This document shows positions 1 through 8,430 of a stretch of DNA of 64,000 nucleotides, one piece after another. Every line of letters starts with the position of its first letter. Position 1 is the stretch's first letter. Source of the DNA: Pseudidiomarina atlantica (lineage in GTDB: Bacteria > Pseudomonadota > Gammaproteobacteria > Enterobacterales > Alteromonadaceae); assembly GCF_000753735.1 (NCBI RefSeq), contig NZ_JPIN01000002.1, forward strand, positions 124,001 to 188,000, read 5' to 3'. The position numbers and the translations under genes were made by a program. Under the pieces are notes generated by a model. That model did not search any database, was not told the DNA's origin, and worked only from the letters and a program-made list of their open reading frames with translations.

Positions 1-1876
1 CGCTCATAGCGATTTCACCTTGCTGTAGCAAATCAGCTATGTTGAGTTGTCTGTTTTGGGTTTGCACGCAGCCAATACTCGCAGTGAGGTGCACACTAAT
101 ACCGTCAATATTAAATGGCTTGCGAATCACCCGCAGCAACTGTTGGGCATGAACATCGCAAGACTGAGCTTCGGTATCTTGCCAGAAAATGACAAACTCG
201 TCGGCACTGAAATGAGCAAGAATGGCACGATCTGGCGCAACGGTGCGCAACCGCGCAGCCGTTTCGGCAAGAACTTCATCACCAAATTTATGGCCAAAAC
301 TATCATTGATCGGCTTGAAGCCATCTAAGTTGATAAACCACAACACCTGCCACCGCGTTTGACGTTTGTCGCGCTGTTGCTGAATACGCGCATTAAAAGC
401 ATCACGTCGCAATAAGCCTGTAATTTCATCGTGGTCAGCTAAAAACTTAAGCTGATTCTGCTTTTTGCTAAGCTGTTGGGCGTTATCCTCGGCCATAATA
501 TAGATCAGCAAAAAAGCGAAGGTGAGCCACAGCAGCAACTGATTCAGCTGGGCATTCGTTTTGAGTTCAGAATAATCATTTAATGCACTGTGGAAGACCA
601 CATTAGTGGTGCCACTGATATTGACTTGTTCAGATAAAAAGTGTGGGTAGCGCAGCTGCAGTTGTTGGCGACTGATGACCTCAGTCACATCACTCGCAAT
701 AGGCAATAACAGGTCTTCCCGTAATTCAAGATAGGTCAACACTTGCTGAAACTGCCTTAGGAATGAGGCATTCACTACCTGCTTGACATCAAATAACAGC
801 ACTAAGCGCTGCAGCTGTTGAGCTGGCGTCCGAATTGGAATGGCCATTAAATAGGTAGGTGTCGCGGTGAGCAGTGAACTGCCACTGATAACGATGACAG
901 GTTCTGACGTTGCACTTGCTAACCAGGCATCAACACTTTGTTGCTTTAGTAGTCCACTGCTAACGAGATCATCAGCAGCGCCAAACTTTTGCTCGAGCAT
1001 CAGTTGCTCGTTGTAAATAAGTGCACCGCGAAGAATTGGCAAGTCACGTAAGTAACTCTCCATGTCGTTACGCAATACCGAGGTAAAGTCATCAGCTTGG
1101 GTGATTTTATCCAGTCGCTGTTGTATACGTGTCGCCAAGGCGCGTTGGTGGCTCAAGGTGGAATCAATCATTTGCCCGATCATTTGGATCTTTAAGCGTG
1201 CATCATCGCTAGTGCGTTTAAGATCGTTCAAACTCAGGCTGTACCAAACGCCAAAACCGATGGCCGCAATCACAAAGATATTGAGCACCGCTCGCCGCGA
1301 AGTGTGCAGCTTCTCGCCATACAAACTGTAGACCAGCAGTAGCGCAACACTGCCAACCAGCAGCAAGATACTCACGAGGCTTAGGGCGGGGAAATTGGCC
1401 TGCGTTAGGTTGAACTGTTCCAGTGAAATCAAACCCGAAAAGCTCGCTTGCAACAAGGCAAATACGGCTAGGTCGACTAAGATAACTAGCAACCACAAGC
1501 CGCGTGTTACGGGTCGGGTGGGCGGCAAAATAAACAGTAAAGCGGTGCTAGTGATAAGCGGCACGACAATGGGTAACGGCAAGGCTACGAGCCTTGTGGT
1601 TTCCGCCACGGCCACAAACCAAATAACTGTTGCCATGACACCGATGAGTGCCGCCCCAAAAAAGCGTGATAAGTGGACTTTTTGGGAGAGTAGAGCAATG
1701 AAGCCCAAGGCAACTATGACGGCGGCAATCGAGAGCGAGCTTGGCACTACTGCCATGAGTAGATCGTCTTGATACAGCCAAAACTCGAGTGTACCGACGC
1801 TGCCAGCAATCAAGAAAAAGCTAGCAACAGCGAAAACGAATTTACGGGCAGCCGAAGGGCTTAACCGTAGCAACAT
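1..1876 (-). CDS. Membrane GGDEF-domain protein (probable GGDEF-EAL, cut by window edge)
   Basis: This is the 5' part of a minus-strand gene that runs off the window start; at least 625 codons are open. The ATG is at 1874-1876. The first 220 or so residues hold several hydrophobic segments. A periplasmic-looking sensor stretch follows, then another membrane segment near residue 445 and a GGDEF domain. HDEITGL lies near residue 482 and INLDGFKPINDSFGH follows. The signature itself reads SADEF (194-208, residues 557-561) instead of GGDEF or SGDEF. The second glycine, which contacts GTP, is replaced, so cyclase activity is doubtful. Proteins of this build commonly carry a C-terminal EAL phosphodiesterase domain, which would lie outside the window; that part is inference. 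Role: cyclic-di-GMP turnover at the inner membrane. It is transcribed divergently from the RND operon. Confidence 0.85.
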   Translation of the reverse strand, partial: MLLRLSPSAARKFVFAVASFFLIAGSVGTLEFWLYQDDLLMAVVPSSLSIAAVIVALGFIALLSQKVHLSRFFGAALIGVMATVIWFVAVAETTRLVALPLPIVVPLITSTALLFILPPTRPVTRGLWLLVILVDLAVFALLQASFSGLISLEQFNLTQANFPALSLVSILLLVGSVALLLVYSLYGEKLHTSRRAVLNIFVIAAIGFGVWYSLSLNDLKRTSDDARLKIQMIGQMIDSTLSHQRALATRIQQRLDKITQADDFTSVLRNDMESYLRDLPILRGALIYNEQLMLEQKFGAADDLVSSGLLKQQSVDAWLASATSEPVIVISGSSLLTATPTYLMAIPIRTPAQQLQRLVLLFDVKQVVNASFLRQFQQVLTYLELREDLLLPIASDVTEVISRQQLQLRYPHFLSEQVNISGTTNVVFHSALNDYSELKTNAQLNQLLLWLTFAFLLIYIMAEDNAQQLSKKQNQLKFLADHDEITGLLRRDAFNARIQQQRDKRQTRWQVLWFINLDGFKPINDSFGHKFGDEVLAETAARLRTVAPDRAILAHFSADEFVIFWQDTEAQSCDVHAQQLLRVIRKPFNIDGISVHLTASIGCVQTQNRQLNIADLLQQGEIAMS

Positions 1877-2041
1877 GACACTCTCAGTTTGAAGATAAAT
1901 AGCGGGGTTAGCATAGCTGAAAATAAATTGGAGTACACAATAAATTTACAACGATTGCCGACTGGATTTTTATTTTAGAGTTTACTAAAATAACGAACAA
2001 TTAAATTTTTGCTTGATCAGTGATCGACAGAGGATAACTTC

Positions 2042-3013
2042 ATGAAAAGTTTACAGCGCACGTGGTGGGTGGTGAGTTTGCTTACAGCAACTATGTTGAG
2101 CCCGATTAGTTGGGCTCAAGCTGGGCAAACCGCCACCGCACAACAACGCGAACTGGCGGACTATCTGCAGTTACAGGGCGTAGTTGAGGCAACCAATGCA
2201 GCAACAGTTTCGGCACAAGTTTCTGGGCGTGTCGAGCGAGTGTTAGTCGAGGTGGGTGACCAAGTTCCAGCTGGTACGACTATCGTGCGGATTGCTTCCG
2301 TCGAGCAATATCAGGCATTGACCCAAGCTGAAGCGCAATTGGCGGCGGCTAAAGCAGCACTTACCGCGGCACAGCAGGAGTATGATCGAGTTACCAAACT
2401 GGTGGCGCAGCGTTTGGTGTCGGAAGCCGAAGAGGACCGTGTGACCGCGCAGCTTGATAACGCCAAGGCGCAGCAGCGTGCAGCACAAGCAGCGGTGGCG
2501 CGTGCGCAAGAGCAATTGTCGTATACCGAAGTGAAGGCACCCTATACCGGCGTGGTGAGTGAGCGTTTGGTTGAACCGGGTGAGTTGGTGCAGCCGGGCA
2601 CGCCGTTAATGAGTGGCTTCGACCCTGCCGAGTTACGTATTCATGTTGACCTACCTGCGCATCACGGAGCTGGCGCCGCTACTTATCAGTGGGCTCGCGT
2701 CGAAGCTATTGAACCGGTCGCGTTTTTGTTGTTCCCGACTGCGGACCAACGTACGGGGACGCAGCGTTTACGCTTGAATTTGCCGGCTAACACCGACTTA
2801 TTGCCGGGCCAGTGGCAAACGGTCACGGTGCAGGTGGGTGCGCACCAAGGCGTGGTGATCCCGCAAGCGGCATTGTATCGGCAGGGCGAAATGAACCTGG
2901 TGAAAATGGCTGACGGCAGCTGGCGCGCGGTGCGCATTGGTGCGACCTATGGCGATGAAGTAGAAATCGTTGCTGGCTTGCAAGCGGACGAGGTGGTGCA
3001 GTATGGCAACTAA
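2042..3013 (+). CDS. RND efflux periplasmic adaptor (membrane fusion protein, HlyD/AcrA family)
   Basis: 323 residues with an N-terminal signal peptide ending near SWAQA (about residue 26). The lipoyl half-motifs are visible: SGRVERVLVEVGDQVPAG near residue 60 and TEVKAPYTGVVSERLVEPG near 165. An Ala/Gln-rich coiled-coil hairpin separates them. A beta-barrel and a membrane-proximal domain follow. In this family the protein bridges the inner-membrane RND pump and an outer-membrane TolC channel. The next gene, the pump, starts inside its last codons (ATG at 3003 against a stop at 3011-3013), so the two are translationally coupled. No outer-membrane channel and no adjacent TetR/MarR regulator are present. 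The RBS is AGAGGA, 8 bases before the ATG. At 323 residues it is somewhat short for the family but contains the expected parts. Confidence 0.93.
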   Translation: MKSLQRTWWVVSLLTATMLSPISWAQAGQTATAQQRELADYLQLQGVVEATNAATVSAQVSGRVERVLVEVGDQVPAGTTIVRIASVEQYQALTQAEAQLAAAKAALTAAQQEYDRVTKLVAQRLVSEAEEDRVTAQLDNAKAQQRAAQAAVARAQEQLSYTEVKAPYTGVVSERLVEPGELVQPGTPLMSGFDPAELRIHVDLPAHHGAGAATYQWARVEAIEPVAFLLFPTADQRTGTQRLRLNLPANTDLLPGQWQTVTVQVGAHQGVVIPQAALYRQGEMNLVKMADGSWRAVRIGATYGDEVEIVAGLQADEVVQYGN

Positions 3014-6000
3014 AATGGGCATCGCCGGCCGCATGGCGGCATGGGGTGAACGTTCGCAAATAACGCCATTGCTGGCGCTGTTTGGTTTGTTGCTTGGCCT
3101 GATGGCGGCCATGATCACGCCGCGTGAAGAAGAGCCGCAAATCGATGTTACCATGGCGGATGTCATGGTGGCATTCCCCGGTGCACGGGTGGAGCAAGTT
3201 GAGCAGCAGTTGGCAACGCCGCTCGAGCAACATTTTGCGCGTATGCAAGGCATTGAACACATTTATTCGGTATCTCAGCCGGGTCAGGCGTTGGTGACGG
3301 TACAGTTCGAAGTCGGTGTGCCGCGTGACAAAGCCTTGGTCGAATTGTTTGACAGCTTGGCCGCGTGGCAACAGCAGCATCCGCAAACCAGCCAGCCGCT
3401 GGTGCAAGCACGTGGTATCGACGACGTGCCAGTGCTAGGTCTGACCTTGACCTCTGATAGCCTTGAGTTGAAAGCCGTTGCCGATACATTGCGCGCACCG
3501 TTACAAAACGTGGCAGGTGTGCGCGAAGTGCAAGTCATTGGGGCCGAACCAGAGCAAATCAGTGTGGTGCTCGACAGCACTGCGTTGCAGCAAGTCGGTC
3601 TTGATATTACCCGTGTGCAACAGGCTTTAGCGGCGCAAAATACCTCTGCGCAAGCCGGTTATCGGTTGCAGCAGGGTAATCTAATTCAGGTGCAAGCAGG
3701 TGGTTTCGTTAGCAGCGTGCAACAACTACGCGAGCTGATCGTGGCGGTGGTGGATGAACGTCCAGTTCGCCTCGAGCAAGTTGCGGAAGTGCGTGCCAGT
3801 GCAACCCAGCCTTCACGTTATGTGTGGTCGCGCGAGAAAGGTGCCGAAGCGCAACCAGCAGTGACCATGACAGTGACTAAAAAGGCCGGTGAGAACGCCG
3901 TAGACGTGGCGCAAGCGGTGCTTGATCGCTTAGCCACGCTGCAACAACAGTGGTTGCCAGCAGACTTGCAGGTCGAGGTGACGCGCAACTACGGCCAAAC
4001 CGCCGACGATAAGGCCTCGCAGCTCATTCAGAAGCTTATTTTTGCCACCATTTCAGTAATTGCCTTGGTGCTGTTTACCCTCGGCAAGCGTGAGGCCGTG
4101 GTGGTCGGGAGCGCGGTGATTCTGACCTTGGCGACGACTCTATTCGCATCTTGGGCCTACGGCTTTACCTTGAACCGCGTGTCACTGTTCGCGCTGATCT
4201 TCTCCATCGGTATTTTGGTCGATGATGCCATTGTCGTGGTCGAGAACATTCACCGCCATTTAGGCATGGGCAAATCGCTCAAAGACGCCATTCCACCGGC
4301 TGTGGATGAAGTTGGTGGCCCTACCATTTTGGCAACCTTTACGGTGATTGCAGCGCTGTTGCCAATGGCCTTCGTGAGTGGCTTGATGGGCCCCTATATG
4401 AGCCCGATCCCAATTAACGCCTCAATGGGGATGCTGCTGTCGCTACTGATAGCCCTTACGGTAACGCCTTGGTTGGCGCGGCACTTGTTAAAAGACGCCA
4501 GTCACGGCGGCGCGCACGCTGATGACCCTTTGCAAGCACCAGAGGGACGCTTACAGCGCTTGTTTACCCGCATTATGAAGCCACTGCTGGAGAGCCGTAA
4601 AAAACGCTACTTGATGGGCTTTGGTTTGATCGCCTTGATTGTAGCGGTCATGGGGTTGGCGGTGATTCAGGCGGTGGTGCTGAAAATGCTACCGTTCGAC
4701 AACAAGAGCGAAATCAAGCTGGTACTGGACATGCCGGAAAATACCAGCTTGGAGCAAACCAACGCAGTGCTGATGCAAATGGCGCACAAGCTCGATGAAG
4801 TGCCTGAGGTGACGGCTACGCAAATCTATGCGGGCACGGCATCGCCAATTGGTTTCAATGGCTTGGTGCGGCAGTACTATTTGCGCGCTGCGCCGCATCA
4901 TGGTGATATCCAAGTGACGCTCGCCGCAAAAGGAGACCGCGACCGTGCCAGCCACGAAATTGCGTTAGCGATCCGGCCGCTGCTGACACCTATCGCGGAG
5001 GCGGCTGGTGGCAGTTTAAAAGTGGTGGAAGTGCCGCCTGGACCGCCAGTATTAGCGCCGATTGTTGCTGAAGTTTATGGACCGTCAGCAGCAGAACGTG
5101 CGGCTGCCGCACAGCATGTACGTGAACAATTGATGGCCACCGACGGTGTGGTGGATGTCGATACCACTTTAGTGGCTGCGGGCAATGAAGAAGTTTGGCA
5201 AATCAATTATGCCCGTGCAACTCAGTTAGGGGTGAATCCGCAACAAGCCGCACAGGTTTTGCAAACTGCTTTGAGTGGCCTACCAGTGACCTACTTGGCG
5301 TTGCCGGATCAGCTACAACCGATTCCCGTACAACTGCAGCTACCGCCGGAATGGCAGGGCCAACTGGCGCAGCTTGAAGGGCTAACGGTGACCGCACAAA
5401 ATGGTGCCACAGTGCCGATTAGTGCGTTCATGGAGCGCACTGAGCAGCCATTACAGCAATGGGCCTATCACAAAGATTTGCGTCCGGTCGTGTACGTGAC
5501 TGCCGATATGGCGGGTAAGGTCGATTCGCCGTTGTATGGTTTGTTCAGCGCAACGGGTGGCATCGATTTGCCGCAGAGCTATATCCAGCAACCAACAGAA
5601 TGGGATCAAGCCGCAGTTAAGTGGGACGGTGAGTGGCAAATCACTTACGAGACCTTCCGTGACATGGGGCTAGCCTATGCCGTTGGCTTGCTGCTGATTT
5701 ACTTATTGGTGGTCGGTCACTTTGGTAGCTACGGTGTACCGCTGGTGATCATGGCACCGATTCCGTTGACCCTGATTGGCATCATGCCAGGTCATGCATT
5801 GCTCGGCGCACAATTCACGGCTACCTCGATGATTGGCATGATTGCATTGGCCGGCATCATTGTGCGCAACTCGATTCTGTTGGTAGATTTCGTGCGCGAA
5901 GCAGTGGCCGCTGGTAAACCATTAAATGACGCCGTAATTCAGGCCGCCGCAGTGCGTACGCAGCCGATCGTGCTGACCGCGATTGCCGCCATGATGGGTG

Positions 6001-6137
6001 CCTTCTTCATCCTTGACGACCCCATTTTCAACGGTTTGGCTGTGAGTCTGATCTTCGGCATCGCCGTTTCAACCGTGCTGACCCTCATCGTCATTCCACT
6101 GTTGTACGCCTCCCTATTGAAGCGCCAAATGCGCTAA
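3003..6137 (+). CDS. RND efflux transporter permease (AcrB/MexB-like superfamily)
   Basis: 1044 residues if started at ATG 3003. An upstream in-frame ATG at 2970 lies inside the adaptor gene and would add 11 implausible residues. The architecture is the normal duplicated one: TM1 near residue 25, a large periplasmic loop, a TM bundle with the conserved stretch GILVDDAIVVVENIHRHL near residue 405, a second periplasmic loop, and a final bundle ending in TLIVIPLLYASLLKRQ. The acidic pair in GILVDDAIVVVEN is the proton-relay signature of this superfamily. The protein would export hydrophobic or amphiphilic compounds using the proton gradient, together with the upstream adaptor. The substrate cannot be told from sequence; it resembles the multidrug (HAE) branch more than the heavy-metal branch, with moderate certainty. 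Confidence 0.93.
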   Translation: MATKMGIAGRMAAWGERSQITPLLALFGLLLGLMAAMITPREEEPQIDVTMADVMVAFPGARVEQVEQQLATPLEQHFARMQGIEHIYSVSQPGQALVTVQFEVGVPRDKALVELFDSLAAWQQQHPQTSQPLVQARGIDDVPVLGLTLTSDSLELKAVADTLRAPLQNVAGVREVQVIGAEPEQISVVLDSTALQQVGLDITRVQQALAAQNTSAQAGYRLQQGNLIQVQAGGFVSSVQQLRELIVAVVDERPVRLEQVAEVRASATQPSRYVWSREKGAEAQPAVTMTVTKKAGENAVDVAQAVLDRLATLQQQWLPADLQVEVTRNYGQTADDKASQLIQKLIFATISVIALVLFTLGKREAVVVGSAVILTLATTLFASWAYGFTLNRVSLFALIFSIGILVDDAIVVVENIHRHLGMGKSLKDAIPPAVDEVGGPTILATFTVIAALLPMAFVSGLMGPYMSPIPINASMGMLLSLLIALTVTPWLARHLLKDASHGGAHADDPLQAPEGRLQRLFTRIMKPLLESRKKRYLMGFGLIALIVAVMGLAVIQAVVLKMLPFDNKSEIKLVLDMPENTSLEQTNAVLMQMAHKLDEVPEVTATQIYAGTASPIGFNGLVRQYYLRAAPHHGDIQVTLAAKGDRDRASHEIALAIRPLLTPIAEAAGGSLKVVEVPPGPPVLAPIVAEVYGPSAAERAAAAQHVREQLMATDGVVDVDTTLVAAGNEEVWQINYARATQLGVNPQQAAQVLQTALSGLPVTYLALPDQLQPIPVQLQLPPEWQGQLAQLEGLTVTAQNGATVPISAFMERTEQPLQQWAYHKDLRPVVYVTADMAGKVDSPLYGLFSATGGIDLPQSYIQQPTEWDQAAVKWDGEWQITYETFRDMGLAYAVGLLLIYLLVVGHFGSYGVPLVIMAPIPLTLIGIMPGHALLGAQFTATSMIGMIALAGIIVRNSILLVDFVREAVAAGKPLNDAVIQAAAVRTQPIVLTAIAAMMGAFFILDDPIFNGLAVSLIFGIAVSTVLTLIVIPLLYASLLKRQMR

Positions 6138-6155
6138 TCTCCACTCGCAGCATGT

Positions 6156-6195
6156 TGCACTAGCATAGTGCAACATGCTGCACTATAATGGTGCA
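6156..6195. promoter_or_regulatory. Two NtrC boxes upstream of glnA
   Basis: Two 17-bp sites of the form TGCAC-N7-GTGCA lie 23 bp apart centre to centre: TGCACTAGCATAGTGCA at 6156-6172 and TGCACTATAATGGTGCA at 6179-6195. The first sits inside a perfect 16-bp inverted repeat with a 3-base centre (6147-6181). The classical NtrC consensus is TGCACCA-N3-TGGTGCA. Spacing of about two helical turns and a position 100-130 bases upstream of the sigma-54 promoter match the enhancer arrangement known from enterobacterial glnA. Confidence 0.85.
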
Positions 6196-6204
6196 AAACC
6201 TAGC

Positions 6205-6218
6205 AGAAAGGGCAGCCC
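6205..6218 (+). repeat. Dispersed 14-bp repeat copy 1 (AGAAAGGGCAGCCC)
   Basis: Exact copy of a 14-bp word found five times exactly in this window (6205, 10655, 53678 on plus; 54073 and 55397 on minus) plus one variant with two extra T at 53721. This copy lies between the NtrC boxes and the sigma-54 promoter of glnA and has no following T-run. Confidence 0.7.
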
Positions 6219-6288
6219 ACTTTAGGGGGTGTTTGTCAGCAATGGCGCTGTATGGCGGTTGTTAGCGATCGGGGGGTGCGGCAAAAAG

Positions 6289-6306
6289 TTGGCATGGGTT
6301 TTGCTT
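6289..6306 (+). promoter_or_regulatory. Sigma-54 (RpoN) promoter of glnA
   Basis: TTGGCATGGGTTTTGCTT has the invariant GG (6291-6292) and GC (6303-6304) separated by exactly 10 bases, as in the -24/-12 consensus TGGCAC-N5-TTGC. Transcription would start near 6316, about 75 bases before the glnA ATG. Two NtrC enhancer boxes lie upstream at the expected distance. Confidence 0.88.
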
Positions 6307-6391
6307 GCTATTAGACATGCGAAATAGCCACACTTGGCTATACTCTTTTTAGCAATTTTCGTTGAATGACATACGATTTCCGGAGGAACAC

Positions 6392-7804
6392 ATGTCGACA
6401 CCAGCAGACGTAATGAAGTTTATTGAAGAAAACGAAGTGAAATTCGTTGATTTGCGCTTTACCGATACCAAAGGTAAAGAGCAGCACGTCACCATTCCGG
6501 TGTCGCAAATAAATGAAGACTTCTTCGAAGAAGGTAAAATGTTTGACGGCTCTTCAATCAGCGGTTGGAAAGGTATCAACGAATCAGACATGGTGTTAAT
6601 GCCAGACTGCTCGTCAATTGTACTCGACCCGTTCTCAAACGTACAAACCATGAACGTGGTATGCGACATTCTTGAACCTGACACTATGCAAGGTTACGAC
6701 CGTGACCCGCGTTCAATCGCCCGTCGCGCTGAAGCTTTCTTGCAAAGCTCAGGTATCGCCGATACCGCATTGTTCGGTCCAGAGCCAGAATTCTTCTTAT
6801 TCAATGACGTGCGCTTCCACACTGACATGAGCGGTTCGTTCTACAAAATCGAAGCAGAAGAAGCCAAGTGGAACTCAGGTAAAGAATATGCCGACGGTAA
6901 CTTAGCGCACCGTCCAGGCGTCAAAGGCGGTTACTTCCCAGTACCACCGGTTGACTCGGCGCACGACATCCGTAGCACCATGTGTGAAGTGATGGAAGAC
7001 ATGGGCCTAGTCGTTGAAGCGCACCACCACGAAGTCGCAACTGCCGGTCAGAACGAAGTGGCAACTCGCTTCAATACCTTGACCAAGAAAGCCGACGAGA
7101 TTCAGGTTTACAAGTATGTAGTGCACAACGTTGCTCATTCATACGGTATGACCGCAACCTTTATGCCGAAGCCAATCGTTGGCGACAACGGTTCAGGCAT
7201 GCACGTACACATGTCATTGAGCAAAGACGGCAAGAACCTGTTCGCCGGCGACCAGTACGGTGGCCTAAGCGAAACGGCGCTGTATTACATCGGCGGTATC
7301 ATCAAGCACGCTCGTGCGATCAATGCCTTCGCTAACCCAGCGACTAACTCGTACAAGCGTTTGGTCCCAGGTTTCGAAGCACCAGTCATGTTGGCGTACT
7401 CTGCCCGTAACCGCTCAGCATCAATTCGTATTCCGTTGGTAGCAAGTGCGAAAGCGCGCCGTATCGAAGTTCGTTTCCCGGACCCAGCAGCGAACCCTTA
7501 CTTGTGCTTCGCCGCGTTGTTGATGGCCGGTCTTGACGGGATCAAAAATAAAATCCACCCTGGCGATGCAATGGACAAAGACTTGTACGATTTGCCAGCA
7601 GAAGAAGCGAAAGAAATTCCAACCGTCTGTCATTCACTCGAAATGGCACTCGAAGCGTTGGACAAAGACCGCGACTTCTTGAAAGAAGGCGGCGTAATGA
7701 CTGACGATATGATTGACGCTTACATCAAGCTCAAGCAAAAAGAAGTCATGACGCTGAAAATGACCACGCACCCAATTGAGTTCGACCTATACTACAGTGT
7801 CTAA
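6392..7804 (+). CDS. glnA: Glutamine synthetase type I
   Basis: 470 residues, the usual length of the bacterial dodecameric GSI-beta enzyme, which makes glutamine from glutamate, ammonia and ATP in the cytoplasm. The start is the ATG at 6392, preceded by GGAGGAACAC; an in-frame ATG 30 bases earlier lacks such a site. Visible signatures are [13 protein letters not shown] near residue 50, EPEFFLF near 130, the [11 protein letters not shown] metal/ATP region near 265, and the adenylylation loop DLYDLPAEE near 397, whose Tyr is the AMP-accepting residue in enterobacteria. It is controlled by a sigma-54 promoter with two NtrC boxes. The sensor/regulator pair NtrB-NtrC lies downstream after one DUF4124 gene, so product and regulator are physically linked. 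Confidence 0.98.
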   Translation: MSTPADVMKFIEENEVKFVDLRFTDTKGKEQHVTIPVSQINEDFFEEGKMFDGSSISGWKGINESDMVLMPDCSSIVLDPFSNVQTMNVVCDILEPDTMQGYDRDPRSIARRAEAFLQSSGIADTALFGPEPEFFLFNDVRFHTDMSGSFYKIEAEEAKWNSGKEYADGNLAHRPGVKGGYFPVPPVDSAHDIRSTMCEVMEDMGLVVEAHHHEVATAGQNEVATRFNTLTKKADEIQVYKYVVHNVAHSYGMTATFMPKPIVGDNGSGMHVHMSLSKDGKNLFAGDQYGGLSETALYYIGGIIKHARAINAFANPATNSYKRLVPGFEAPVMLAYSARNRSASIRIPLVASAKARRIEVRFPDPAANPYLCFAALLMAGLDGIKNKIHPGDAMDKDLYDLPAEEAKEIPTVCHSLEMALEALDKDRDFLKEGGVMTDDMIDAYIKLKQKEVMTLKMTTHPIEFDLYYSV

Positions 7805-7845
7805 TCCAATGCGTGCATAAGCGACATTAAAAGAGGAGGTTTCTC

Positions 7846-8430
7846 ATGTCTTTATCACTTAGCAAATGCTTTGCCTTGGTGGTGACGGGAAGCCTCCTAT
7901 TGATGTTAGCGACCCCTAGCCACGCCCAGCAAATCTATAAAAAGCGTAACGCTGATGGCTCGGTAACCTACACCGATCAAAAGCAAGCAGGTGCAGAAGA
8001 AGTCAAAGTGGAAACGGTCGTAAGTGAATTCGCGACCTTAAAACGCGCTGATTCAGCAATCGATACCAATTCGCTAGAACGCGATGAGAGCGTCACCGCC
8101 AGCGTGAGTATTACCAGTCCGCGGCACGAGCAAACCATTCGTGACAACGAAGGTGACGTAACGGTTAGCTGGCAAGATCAGGTGGAAAACCTTGACGGTG
8201 ATCCACAGTTTAAATTGTATTTTAACAATCAGCTCACCTACGAAGGGCCGGCGAATTCAATCACCATGAGCGGCTTGCCGCGCGGGGAACACCGCCTGAT
8301 GGTGCGCATGTTCGATGAGCAAGGTGCGACACTCGCCCAATCATCAACCGTGACCTTTTACTTGCATCAAGCATCGGTCTTGAATCCCGCCATCAATAAC
8401 GCACAAGGTGGTACGGGTGGCCAAAACTGA
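7846..8430 (+). CDS. DUF4124-domain periplasmic protein between glnA and ntrB
   Basis: 194 residues with a clear signal peptide ending at SHAQQ near residue 27. The segment QIYKKRNADGSVTYTDQK is the DUF4124 signature, a short domain common in secreted proteobacterial proteins of unknown function. The rest (about residues 80-175) is beta-rich and resembles an Ig-like domain: HRLMVRMFDEQGATL and VTFYLHQ near the end. It has a strong RBS (AGAGGAGG) and sits 41 bases after glnA. Its stop overlaps the predicted ntrB start, suggesting co-transcription of glnA, this gene and ntrBC. A DUF4124 gene in this slot is, as far as I know, common in related Alteromonadales. Its function is unknown; exported location is well supported, any role in nitrogen control is not. 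Confidence 0.88.
   Translation: MSLSLSKCFALVVTGSLLLMLATPSHAQQIYKKRNADGSVTYTDQKQAGAEEVKVETVVSEFATLKRADSAIDTNSLERDESVTASVSITSPRHEQTIRDNEGDVTVSWQDQVENLDGDPQFKLYFNNQLTYEGPANSITMSGLPRGEHRLMVRMFDEQGATLAQSSTVTFYLHQASVLNPAINNAQGGTGGQN

Noticed and set aside
2823-3407. 194-codon minus-strand frame across the adaptor/pump junction
   Set aside because: Shadow of the RND operon.
6147-6181. Rho-independent terminator after the RND gene
   Set aside because: No T-run follows the 16-bp palindrome, and it contains an NtrC box in the glnA control region.
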